DNA of 12,311 bases from Acidobacteriaceae bacterium (GTDB lineage: Bacteria > Acidobacteriota > Terriglobia > Terriglobales > Acidobacteriaceae). A program made the position numbers and the translations under genes. Positions 1-7,190 of this stretch are shown piece by piece; position 1 is the stretch's first letter; each line of letters opens with the position of its first letter. The stretch spans positions 7,335 to 19,645 of the forward strand of contig PLBX01000448.1 in NCBI GenBank assembly GCA_003135495.1, given 5' to 3'. The notes below the pieces were generated by a model, which saw only the letters and a list, made by a program, of their open reading frames with translations, was not told where the DNA came from and ran no database searches.

Positions 1-1679
1 ACGAAGCTGGCGTCGTAGAAAGCGCGGCGATTCGAAAGCGGGTCGTATGTATCGGTCATAGAGAAATAGTCGCCGTGGGCGGCGCTGCCAAAATCCACCA
101 TTCGGCCACCGTCATTGCAAATTTCAAGCAGCAATTCCGGATGCTTTTGCCGCAGATTCGCTTGAATATCGTAGTAGGCGCGAACCGCATGGTAGCTGAC
201 ATCTGTGGAATTCGAACTTCGCTCGAACACGTATCCAGCGTCACGATAGACGCATTTGTTCAAAGGATCAGGCGGCGCGTGCGGATGGTCGGACGCATCG
301 CAACCCTGGGCTACCAGATAGCCATCGTGTTCCAGCATGTCGAGTTTGTAATCGCTCACCAAACGCTCGGTCTCGCGCATCGCCCACGCCTTCGCGGGCG
401 GATCTCCGATGTCAACGGGTTGGCCTTTGAACTCTTCGGGCTTCCAACTGGCGGGTAAATCCGTCGTCAGCCATCCTCGAGTTTTCGGATCTCGAACATT
501 CAATGACCCGTCCGCTTTATCTACTCCCGCCTGCGCCCAATCCGCCCAAAGGCCAAATTTGAGTCCCTGGGCATGCGCCCGGTCAGCAATCGGTTGCAGA
601 CCATGAGGAAATTTCTTTGGGTTGGGCTGCCAATCGCCCACTCCACGAAACCAGCCGGCATCGAGATGAAACATCTCCAGCCCCAGCGCTGCGGAATCCC
701 GAATCATATGATTCGCAATCTCCTCGTCTACCACCATCCCGCCACCCCAACTGTTGTTCACAGTCAGAGGGTAGTGGGGGTCCTTCCATGCCTCCTGATT
801 GGTAAGCACTTCTCTAACCCAGCGCCGAAGCACATTCGAAGCCGCGTCCGGCCCGCCAGTGTTGGCTCCGAGAAAAATTCGCGGCGTTTCAAATACTTCG
901 CCCGGCTTCAACCGAGTGCGGAATTGACCCAGGTCAGGATTGAGCCCAACTTCTCCGCGCAGAGAATCGCCCTTGCGGACCAAAGTCAAATGAGTGCGTC
1001 CGCTGAACTCTACTCCGACATACCATCCGGTTTGGATTCCGAGGGGATGCTCGACCAATAAGTAGGGAATAATCTCGCGCTCTTCTCCGCGACGAGGCTG
1101 GGCGTAAGTGCTCGACGCGCCCTCCCATTTGTAGCCGTCAGGAACCGGGACGATATGAGTTCCAATGTCGGACGGTGTGTCCGCGCCTTTTTCAACGTAG
1201 AATTGCTCGATTTGATCGGCTCGAGGTGTCTGCCAGTCGAACGGGAAACTGGTTTGCAGCGGTATCCAGACTTCACGGGAGTCGCGGTTTTCGATGCGAA
1301 TCTGATGTTCGATCGGCCCGTGTTGCGAGCGAACTTCCCACTGCCACGTGAGGCGCAGATGCGGCGAGGGGGCATCGTATACAAAGCTGACGATATGCTG
1401 ATCGGCGTGGCTCTCGGCAACATTCAAGTTCCACTCGATCCAGCGCGTATCTCCCGCGATTTCCACATCGGAAATGGGAGTCTCACTCACACGGTTGGTC
1501 AAGACCTCAGTCCCATTCTGAAGAGCCGACAACTTTGGCGAATGGAGTCCGGCCTCAAAACGCAATTTCGTTTCAGCCGTTCTTAGGGTTCCCACCATTT
1601 GAGCCCCGGCGAGCGAGGAGCCCATCCATAACAGAGATAAAAAGCAGAGTAATGTCCGGCAACAATGACGATTGCTCAT
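1..1679 (-). CDS. Secreted GH36-like alpha-galactosidase, C-terminus beyond the left edge
   Basis: The frame is open from an ATG at 1679 to the window edge, giving 559 complete codons with the 3' end missing. Residues 1-27 look like a Sec signal peptide: a basic start (MSNRHCCR), a hydrophobic core, and a small-residue site near SLAGA|Q. This supports the start, since no convincing Shine-Dalgarno precedes it. Residues about 30-290 resemble the N-terminal beta-sandwich of GH36 enzymes and the rest a TIM barrel. Visible motifs are LDAGWF (339-344; the family usually has DDGWF), FGLWAD (375-380), YKLDML (444-449, where D447 sits at the family KWD nucleophile), EICNDGGRMVDFG (519-531; usual ENCxSGGxRxD) and TDTYDP (542-547, where D543 is the likely acid/base). 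GH36 enzymes hydrolyse terminal alpha-galactosides, and the leader suggests an extracytoplasmic location. It lies 40 bp downstream of the GT39 gene and is probably co-transcribed with it. Substrate specificity within GH36 is not readable. Confidence 0.85.
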   Translation of the reverse strand, partial: MSNRHCCRTLLCFLSLLWMGSSLAGAQMVGTLRTAETKLRFEAGLHSPKLSALQNGTEVLTNRVSETPISDVEIAGDTRWIEWNLNVAESHADQHIVSFVYDAPSPHLRLTWQWEVRSQHGPIEHQIRIENRDSREVWIPLQTSFPFDWQTPRADQIEQFYVEKGADTPSDIGTHIVPVPDGYKWEGASSTYAQPRRGEEREIIPYLLVEHPLGIQTGWYVGVEFSGRTHLTLVRKGDSLRGEVGLNPDLGQFRTRLKPGEVFETPRIFLGANTGGPDAASNVLRRWVREVLTNQEAWKDPHYPLTVNNSWGGGMVVDEEIANHMIRDSAALGLEMFHLDAGWFRGVGDWQPNPKKFPHGLQPIADRAHAQGLKFGLWADWAQAGVDKADGSLNVRDPKTRGWLTTDLPASWKPEEFKGQPVDIGDPPAKAWAMRETERLVSDYKLDMLEHDGYLVAQGCDASDHPHAPPDPLNKCVYRDAGYVFERSSNSTDVSYHAVRAYYDIQANLRQKHPELLLEICNDGGRMVDFGSAAHGDYFSMTDTYDPLSNRRAFYDASF

Positions 1680-1719
1680 AATAAGGAATGGAAAATAGCG
1701 TAAACCGACTTAGGCAGCC

Positions 1720-3354
1720 TTACTTACGTTGAAAGATGTAATATCTGCACGGCGCGCCCCAAAGGTTATATACCGCCTGGTCGATCGGAACTTCTGCCAC
1801 CAAATCATAATGCGCATCAAGATAGCCACGAATCCAGGAGAAAATATTCATATACGGATCCTTGGCATCCCAGCCCGGATCCCATCCCCACGACAACTGG
1901 TTGTCGACGAATACTACGATCTTGGGCTGCGCGTTTTCGATCTCACGAATCATGTCGTTCTGCATCTGAAGTGCGAATGGCTGCTTCTCCACCAGCGGAA
2001 ACACATAGATATATCCAGTGGCGGACCGCCGATGGGAATAGAAGTAAATTTCAGGTTCCGAGCCGACTACAGCAATGCGGTCTTGACTTGAAGAGTGGTC
2101 TCGAACGTAGTCTGCGACTGCCATCGCTTCCGGAAACCCATGCGCCGGGTGCATCTCTCGGTTCACGTGGAGGGGATCCATCTTAAACAGATATTTCCTC
2201 TGTCCCTGGAGCGTAGAGAGATACGACAGGATGAAGAATGCTATCGGTATAATCGCTACGGCCCGGGAAACGTTTCGTCCCCGCAGATATTCATCTGCGG
2301 CACTAATAGCAAGTCCGGCCAGCAGCGCGACCGCGGGTAGCAAGACCAGGAAATAATGTGGCCGGAAGTAGAGGCCAGGAAAAACTGCGAGAATCGAAAA
2401 CAGGACAAAACCGAGCACGAAAACTCTATGTTCGCGACCGCGGCGGTTCCAAAAAACCGCTGTCAGTCCAACTCCTGCAGTTAGCCAGATCATTACAGGA
2501 CGCGGAAACCACGGCCACATCACACGAAACAGAAACCAGCCGTCGGAAAGCTTAAGTATCTTTTCGTATGCGGCACCGTAGTAAATTGTCCAAAACCAGA
2601 ATTGCCGAAACACACCGGTATACCAGGCGATGAGACAAGTAATCAGAAAGGGCAAGAGCATGCCCGTGGTCAGTATGCTTCCCCGCAAGATCAGGCTGCG
2701 CCACTTGGCCCCCTGTTTCCATTCGCTCCACGCCCAGAAAAAGAAACCAAATGCGGCGAAAAGTATTCCGTGCTGCTTCATTAGAAACGCAAGGCCGAAA
2801 AACAAGCCGCTACCAAACAGCACGACCGTTCGCTGTGTCTCCATTGCATGCAGAAGCAACAGTGTTCCTGCCAGGGCCATCAGGACAATGAAGTGCGTAG
2901 CATGGCCATCGAGCGACATTGTTTGCAGCCGGTTTGCCATTAAGGTATAGGAGGCAGCAGCAACGGTTCCGGCGATCATCCCAAACAGGCGCTTGCCCAG
3001 AAAAAAAACCAGCAACGCGTTTCCGATAAGAACTACAAGCATTCCTATTCGAATTCCGGCTACGGTTTGGCCGAAGGCAGCCATTATTAGCGCATAGGCG
3101 ACATAAGTGCCCGGCAACTTCATGTTGTAGGCCGAATGGTAGGGAGGGTCCCCCTCCAACATCAGTTGTCCTGCGTATGCGTACTCGCCCTCATCGCGTT
3201 CCAACGGAGTATTGCGGAGACGAATCCGCACTGTCGCGAAAATAACCAGCACAATCACCAGAGCGGCATAGCAGAAATACCGGAGTCGTAAGTCGGCGCG
3301 TGATTCCTCAGACAACGGGGCGTCAACCTCCGGTTCTGCGATCTCAGCTTTCAT
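1720..3354 (-). CDS. GT39-type (GT-C fold) membrane glycosyltransferase
   Basis: This is a 544-residue polytopic membrane protein from the ATG at 3354. A short acidic cytoplasmic tail precedes a first membrane helix at about residues 26-44. Then comes an extracytoplasmic loop with the ERDEGEYAYAG motif (D54/E55 being the characteristic acidic pair of GT39/ArnT-like enzymes) followed by KLPG (79-82), and about ten further hydrophobic segments. The last ~120 residues form a soluble domain containing VVGSEPEIYFYS. The family transfers a sugar from a polyprenyl-phosphate donor to protein, lipid or glycan on the outer face of the inner membrane. The frame extends upstream to a GTG at 3426, but the duplicated copy at 6606 has a 2-nt length difference in that upstream stretch, whereas the MK start is aligned in both, so 3354 is preferred. 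A weak GGAAGG lies 12 nt upstream of the ATG. The GH36 gene follows 40 bp downstream. Donor and acceptor are unknown. Confidence 0.85.
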   Translation of the reverse strand: MKAEIAEPEVDAPLSEESRADLRLRYFCYAALVIVLVIFATVRIRLRNTPLERDEGEYAYAGQLMLEGDPPYHSAYNMKLPGTYVAYALIMAAFGQTVAGIRIGMLVVLIGNALLVFFLGKRLFGMIAGTVAAASYTLMANRLQTMSLDGHATHFIVLMALAGTLLLLHAMETQRTVVLFGSGLFFGLAFLMKQHGILFAAFGFFFWAWSEWKQGAKWRSLILRGSILTTGMLLPFLITCLIAWYTGVFRQFWFWTIYYGAAYEKILKLSDGWFLFRVMWPWFPRPVMIWLTAGVGLTAVFWNRRGREHRVFVLGFVLFSILAVFPGLYFRPHYFLVLLPAVALLAGLAISAADEYLRGRNVSRAVAIIPIAFFILSYLSTLQGQRKYLFKMDPLHVNREMHPAHGFPEAMAVADYVRDHSSSQDRIAVVGSEPEIYFYSHRRSATGYIYVFPLVEKQPFALQMQNDMIREIENAQPKIVVFVDNQLSWGWDPGWDAKDPYMNIFSWIRGYLDAHYDLVAEVPIDQAVYNLWGAPCRYYIFQRK

Positions 3355-3410
3355 GCTGACGTTAAACCTTCCATTAAAATTTTGTATCTTCAGTTTGCAC
3401 TTACGATAAT

Positions 3411-3495
3411 TTAGCGTATTGACCACACTTTTGGCACTTACTCGGTGTATGAAACTCGGTAGAAAAGTTTCACTGGTAAAGTACCACGATCGTCT
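3411..3495 (-). promoter_or_regulatory. Conserved leader block upstream of the GT39 gene
   Basis: This spacer between paralogue 1 and GT39 shares several blocks with 6661-6752: GACGATCGTG, TTTACCAGTG, CTTTTCTA, GAGTAAG(T/C)GCC and AATACGCTAAATTAT, with small indels between them. Conservation of non-coding blocks in two diverged copies suggests a promoter or leader function, although simple shared descent would also give this. No strong -35/-10 pair is evident; TAAATT inside the last block is the best -10 candidate. Confidence 0.35.
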
Positions 3496-3510
3496 GAGGA
3501 ACCGTGAAAG

Positions 3511-4917
3511 TCATTTCTTGTGAGCGTCTGCGTCCTGCCCGTAGGAACTCGCCGCGAATAAGTTCAGATGATTCTGCTTCAGATAGTCGAGCTTCTCTTG
3601 TAAGTGGGTCAGTTCGAAATCCCCATATAAGACAAAATTTGTGCTTTGTGTACAGCCACGGATGTCTCCAGTGCGCACGTAGCAGGCAGCCCAGTGGCGC
3701 TTGCCTTCGGAGAACCAATGAATTTCTCGCCATGGTTTATACAAAGAGGCAGGCAAGAGTAGGAGCACCCAGATTGCAAGTACGAGATTTCGCTTAGCGA
3801 GCCATGACTTCGACAACAGAAAAAAGTATAGGGCAAGAAAGGCTGGGATGAGCAGAGTTGAGTAGCGGGAGGCAAAGGCCGCATTCAATCCCATGCAAAG
3901 ACGTCCAACTGAGGCATTCGAAGTGAATAGCAGGGTGAAACTTAAGAGAATTGCGCCTATCAGATGGGCTGGTTGCGGGGACTTTATCAAGCGAAAGACA
4001 TTGTAGCCAAACACTGCAAGCACGACGCCGAGGACGACTGCACCGAAGATTTCTACTCCCATCATTAACAAGAACGGCCTTGGAATAAGGAATGTGGAGA
4101 ACATTAGGGCCATGAAGCGGGGATATTGCAATAAATTTAGAAAACTAAACTGAAAACAACCCACGCCGGGACGGAAGTCATAGTGAATAAAGAAGGAGCC
4201 CAAAGAAGCGGCAGCCACTAAAAGACCAGCCAAGGCCTGGCCGAAGGGAGTAGTCGTTAGATGGCGTCGGCTCCAATAACATTCGAGCAGGAACACGCCC
4301 AAGGTGATGGGGCCCATGAAGAGGCCATATCCGGTAAAAATCAGCACGAAATTGAGAGCCAAAACTAGGGAGTATCTAATTATGCTGTTGCGTCGAAGGA
4401 GAGCGAGGCAATAGAGGATCATTAGCAGCAGCGGAAGGCCCGCGTAGGAAGGATCGGGAGTGTTAAATAGCATTTCCCATTGGGCGAGGGTTAAAAAGGT
4501 CACGGGGATGGCGACATCCGAGTACGCAAGGGGACCATAGAGCTTGTACTTTAGGCGCAAGGCGAGCAGCATTGCGGCGAAAAGGCATGCTCCTATAAAA
4601 AATGGATCGACGCGCGCGTTCCAGTCCGTGAGGGGGTACAGAAATTTGTCAACGAAAAGACCGATTCCGTCACGCTGAATCCCTAATTGCATGAAAAACA
4701 AATCTGTAAAACTCGCCTGGTGGCGAAAGAAAGGCCCGAGAAAGTCCCATTGATCCATGAAGAAAATGTTGACTGAAGAGCTTCGAATGGCCAGAAACAA
4801 TCGTGATCCCGATATCAAGATAGCGACAGCAACCGCAAGTGTAGGGCCGATGCGAGAGCGATTGGCCTGAACATCTTGATTCGGCTGAGGTATGGCGGGG
4901 CTTTCTATAGTGGTCAT
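3511..4917 (-). CDS. Polytopic membrane protein, GT-C-like, paralogue 1
   Basis: A 468-residue protein with about ten to eleven hydrophobic segments, beginning at residues 26-45. The first extracytoplasmic loop carries FFMDQWDFL (52-60, with D55 and D58), followed by YPLTDWNARVD (94-104). A soluble C-terminal tail contains CYVRTGD and ends with repeated leucines and LNLF, then a 13-residue hydrophilic extension ending HKK that paralogue 2 lacks. An acidic residue after the first helix, many membrane helices and a short C-terminal periplasmic tail fit uncharacterised GT-C-like proteins of polysaccharide loci, but I cannot place it in a named family. It is about half identical by eye to the product of 6379-4994. 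At positions 77-84 it reads QLGIQRDG where the paralogue has EHGPHREG, so the EH and H residues are lost and the activity may differ. The start is set by a CCAACATATT..CAACC ATG context shared with the paralogue. The GT39 gene follows 156 bp downstream. Confidence 0.75.
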   Translation of the reverse strand: MTTIESPAIPQPNQDVQANRSRIGPTLAVAVAILISGSRLFLAIRSSSVNIFFMDQWDFLGPFFRHQASFTDLFFMQLGIQRDGIGLFVDKFLYPLTDWNARVDPFFIGACLFAAMLLALRLKYKLYGPLAYSDVAIPVTFLTLAQWEMLFNTPDPSYAGLPLLLMILYCLALLRRNSIIRYSLVLALNFVLIFTGYGLFMGPITLGVFLLECYWSRRHLTTTPFGQALAGLLVAAASLGSFFIHYDFRPGVGCFQFSFLNLLQYPRFMALMFSTFLIPRPFLLMMGVEIFGAVVLGVVLAVFGYNVFRLIKSPQPAHLIGAILLSFTLLFTSNASVGRLCMGLNAAFASRYSTLLIPAFLALYFFLLSKSWLAKRNLVLAIWVLLLLPASLYKPWREIHWFSEGKRHWAACYVRTGDIRGCTQSTNFVLYGDFELTHLQEKLDYLKQNHLNLFAASSYGQDADAHKK

Positions 4918-4993
4918 GGTTGAAAATATGTTGGACTAACTTATATCGGTTTGTCCAGACTGAGGGCCATATTGCGAGATTGTCGCGCATCTT

Positions 4994-6379
4994 TCATTGG
5001 GCGACAGGTTCCGCGAACAAATTAAGGTGATTCTGTCTTAGATAGTCGAGTTTCTGTTGCAGGTGTGTCCGTTCTGGGTCCGGAAATATTACAAAATTTG
5101 TACTCTTATCACAATACTGGAGATCGCCAGTGCGCACGTAGCAGTTAGCCCATTGGCGCTTGCCATTGATATAGGGTCGAATACTGTTGCGCGGTATGCT
5201 CACGGCGGCGGGCAGGATCAGAATAACCCATGCAGCGACGATAAGCTTTCGCTTGTCATCCCAGGACTTCGATAGCAAATAGAAATAGATGGCAAGAAAG
5301 GCTGGAATTAATAGGGGCATGTAACGCGAAGAAAGGGCTACAGCCGGACCCAGGCAACATCTTCCGACAGCAGTGTTGGCAGCGAACAGGAGACTAAAGC
5401 TTAATAAAACGGCCCCAATCAGGTGATTGGGGGAATTGGGAGAGTTCAGCAAACGAAGTATATGGTGTCGGAGAACAATTATTACAGACAGAAGAATAAC
5501 CCAGCCGATGATTTTCTTCCCACTTGTGACCGTCATTGCCCCGGGAATGACAAATGCTGAAAACATAAGCGCCATGAATTGGGGATATCGCAGCCAATGA
5601 TTATGGGGAAGTTCGAAACACGCCGCAGCGGACTGCCAGACGTAGTGAAAAAAGAACGATCCCAGAGAAGCGCTGGCAATGAGCAGGGCCGTGAATGGGT
5701 AGGCGAAAGGAATTCCGATCATGCGGCGACCGCTCCAATAGGATTCCAAGAAGAAAATGCAGAGCGTTATAACGCCCATGAAGATGCCAAACCCCGTGTA
5801 GATGAGAAGGAAATTCAGCAATAAAATTCCTGCATAACGCAACAGACGATTGGGGGCAATGAGCGCCAGGCAATACAGCAACGTCATTAGCAGGGGAAAG
5901 TGGCTGTGAGAAGGATTGGGGGTGAAGAGAACCATCTCGTACTGCTGCATGGTCAGGCAGATTGCTGGAATGGCAATATCCGAATACGAAAGAGCGCCGT
6001 AGAGCAGATAGCGAAGACGGAGCGCCACAAGCATAGAGGCAAAGGCAATCGAGCCGATGACGAAAGAATCGACGCGGGCATTCCAGTGAGTGAGAGGATA
6101 GAGAAATTTATCGGCAAGAAGGCCGACGCCTTCGCGATGGGGACCGTGCTCCAAGAAAAAAAGATTTGCAAAGGTGGCTTTTTGTTGAAAGAAGGGGGTC
6201 AGGTAATCCCATTGGTCCATGAAGAAAATGTTGACTGAATATTTCCGGATGATCCAAAAGAACCGAGCTCCGAGCACCACCGCGGCTAGAGCGACCGCGA
6301 TTGCAGGTCCAATGCGAAAGTGGCTGTCATTCATATCTTGGTTAGGCTCAGAGATAAGCGGGTTGGCTTGTATTGGCAT
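4994..6379 (-). CDS. Polytopic membrane protein, GT-C-like, paralogue 2
   Basis: A 461-residue protein that aligns with paralogue 1 (4917-3511) over its whole length without gaps in the first 100 residues. It has the same FFMDQWDYL motif (52-60), YPLTHWNARVD (94-104), the same run of about ten hydrophobic helices, and a C-terminal periplasmic tail with CYVRTGD and LNLF near the end. It keeps EHGPHREG at 77-84. That resembles the EHR-type motif I associate with GT-C-like proteins of exopolysaccharide loci, so this copy looks like the more ancestral one. An in-frame ATG exists at 6403, but the ATG at 6379 shares its immediate upstream context with paralogue 1 and is preferred. It starts 32 bp after the stop of a truncated GT39 copy, and paralogue 1 starts 76 bp after its stop. 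Role in envelope or exopolysaccharide glycosylation is inferred from neighbours only. Confidence 0.75.
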   Translation of the reverse strand: MPIQANPLISEPNQDMNDSHFRIGPAIAVALAAVVLGARFFWIIRKYSVNIFFMDQWDYLTPFFQQKATFANLFFLEHGPHREGVGLLADKFLYPLTHWNARVDSFVIGSIAFASMLVALRLRYLLYGALSYSDIAIPAICLTMQQYEMVLFTPNPSHSHFPLLMTLLYCLALIAPNRLLRYAGILLLNFLLIYTGFGIFMGVITLCIFFLESYWSGRRMIGIPFAYPFTALLIASASLGSFFFHYVWQSAAACFELPHNHWLRYPQFMALMFSAFVIPGAMTVTSGKKIIGWVILLSVIIVLRHHILRLLNSPNSPNHLIGAVLLSFSLLFAANTAVGRCCLGPAVALSSRYMPLLIPAFLAIYFYLLSKSWDDKRKLIVAAWVILILPAAVSIPRNSIRPYINGKRQWANCYVRTGDLQYCDKSTNFVIFPDPERTHLQQKLDYLRQNHLNLFAEPVAQ

Positions 6380-6407
6380 GGTTGAATATGTTGGCAGAAC
6401 CATTACT

Positions 6408-6419
6408 GCCGCTAGCGGC
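6408..6419. repeat. 12-bp perfect palindrome at the junction of the truncated GT39 copy and paralogue 2
   Basis: GCCGCTAGCGGC is self-complementary over all 12 bases and contains the TAG stop of the truncated GT39 frame. It is short, has no following T-tract, and sits only ~30 nt before the next start. It may mark a rearrangement junction or form a small hairpin. Confidence 0.45.
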
Positions 6420-6606
6420 CTTCTTGAATATCGAATTTAATAATGAATGCCCTCGCCGGCATATTACGCAGGCGAACCCGCACTATAGCGAAAATGACCA
6501 GCACTACCACCAGCGTGGCGTAGCAAAAATATCGGAGTCGTAAGTCGGCGCGTGATTCCTCAGACAGCGCAGCGTCAACTTCCACTTCCGCAATCCCACT
6601 TTTCAT
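6412..6606 (-). pseudogene. Truncated 5' copy of the GT39 glycosyltransferase gene
   Basis: From the ATG at 6606 the first 50 or so codons match the GT39 gene at 3354: both contain SEESRADLRLRYFCYA, a hydrophobic first helix, and a VRxRLRN ending. Homology stops around 6457, just before the ERDEGEY motif that carries the acidic pair. It is replaced by an unrelated tail ending DIQEGR and a TAG at 6412-6414. The product would be about 64 residues: a charged N-terminal tail plus one membrane helix with no catalytic part. An in-frame upstream ATG at 6657 would add 17 residues. The simplest reading is a degraded duplicate. However, the frame, start and upstream DNA are kept, so it may still be translated as a single-span peptide ahead of paralogue 2. 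Confidence 0.75.
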
Positions 6607-6660
6607 GCTGGGGTCAAACCTTTGATCCAAATTCTTTATCTGCGCTCGCATCACCATAAT

Positions 6661-6752
6661 TTAGCGTATTAGGCACACTTTCGGCGCTTACTCCCATATG
6701 AGGGCCAAATTTAGTTAGAAAAGCTTCCACTGGTAAAATAACACGATCGTCT
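6661..6752 (-). promoter_or_regulatory. Second copy of the conserved leader block, upstream of the truncated GT39 copy
   Basis: This is the counterpart of 3411-3495, with the same ordered blocks (ACGATCGT palindrome, TTTACCAGTG, CTTTTCTA, AATACGCTAAATTAT). If the block is a promoter, this copy would drive the truncated GT39 fragment and, through it, the two membrane-protein genes. No other gene-start signal for that group was found between 6606 and 6906. Confidence 0.35.
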
Positions 6753-6852
6753 CGGAAGCCGCGATAAGCTGATTTTATGAGTAATCAGAGCCTTAACCCC
6801 GAGGCCATAGACCTATTTGAATGTTGTACCGAGGACTCCTTGAGCACAGAAT

Positions 6853-6903
6853 CGCGAAGAGACTTTGGATGGTCAGGTACTCCTGTAAGTGGGTTTTGTG
6901 CTG
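6853..6903 (-). pseudogene. Scrap of the 3' end of a third membrane-protein paralogue
   Basis: Read on the minus strand, the segment encodes THLQEYLTIQSLFA. The paralogues end with THLQE(Q)KLDYL(K/R)QNHLNLFA, so it matches after loss of a few codons. At DNA level AGCACAAA and CCCACTTACA(A/G)GAG are shared with paralogue 1, with a stretch of about 29 nt missing between them. Its position upstream of the truncated GT39 copy mirrors paralogue 1 upstream of the intact GT39 gene. The segment is short and the match was made by eye, so chance is not fully excluded. Confidence 0.5.
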
Positions 6904-6905
6904 TG

Positions 6906-7190
6906 CTACCCCGCATCATGCAACACCCTTGCATCTAAGGAAGAGCGGTAAGTAATCACGTAGCGCACTTTCAGGTTTTCCATCATATCGTCGTAAATAG
7001 GGCAGAGATCCGCCGTGTTCTCGGAAAAATAGGCGCGGCCTCCTGATGCGGAAGGCCTGACGATCGCAGGCTGATGCTGAGGAGAGATGAGGGGGTTGAC
7101 TAGTTTGCAAGCTGCGACGCACTGATGGAAAAGCCGGTCCGGCACATCGTACAGAATTCCGCGGGCTAGTAGTGACGTTGAAGACGAAGG
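6906..7190 (-). pseudogene. C-terminal fragment of a VWFA-related protein
   Basis: The frame is open from directly after the creatininase stop to a TAG at 6906. Its distal part contains SGGRAYFSENTADL, then IYDDMMENLKVRYVITYRSS. This is the pattern at the end of the von Willebrand factor A-related domain of acidobacterial secreted proteins: a GG(R/K)A(Y/F)F turn, an acidic helix, then a (Q/R)Y.(I/L).Y strand. The catalytic-like MIDAS part and the signal peptide are absent. The first ~45 codons are not recognisable, and the last ~10 run into the decayed membrane-protein scrap. No good start codon with a Shine-Dalgarno was seen; a GTG at 7145 is possible. It is in the same reading frame as the upstream creatininase gene, separated by a single TAG. 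Confidence 0.6.

Noticed and set aside
1010..1423. Minus-strand 137-codon frame inside the galactosidase gene
   Set aside because: It is in a different frame of the same strand, Arg/Ser-rich in composition, and is a shadow of the galactosidase gene.
75..1586. Several plus-strand open frames of 60-160 codons
   Set aside because: All lie opposite the intact secreted galactosidase frame, have no domain features, and are expected by chance in G+C-rich DNA.
6777..6938. Plus-strand open frame of 53 codons starting MSNQSLNPEA
   Set aside because: No ribosome binding site, no recognisable motif, and it overlaps the minus-strand scrap of the membrane-protein gene and the VWFA fragment, which explain the sequence better.
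6412..7190. Insertion sequence as the cause of the fragmented region
   Set aside because: No transposase fragment, terminal inverted repeats or target duplication were found. Duplication and deletion account for the GT39 and membrane-protein pieces, and the origin of the VWFA fragment stays open.
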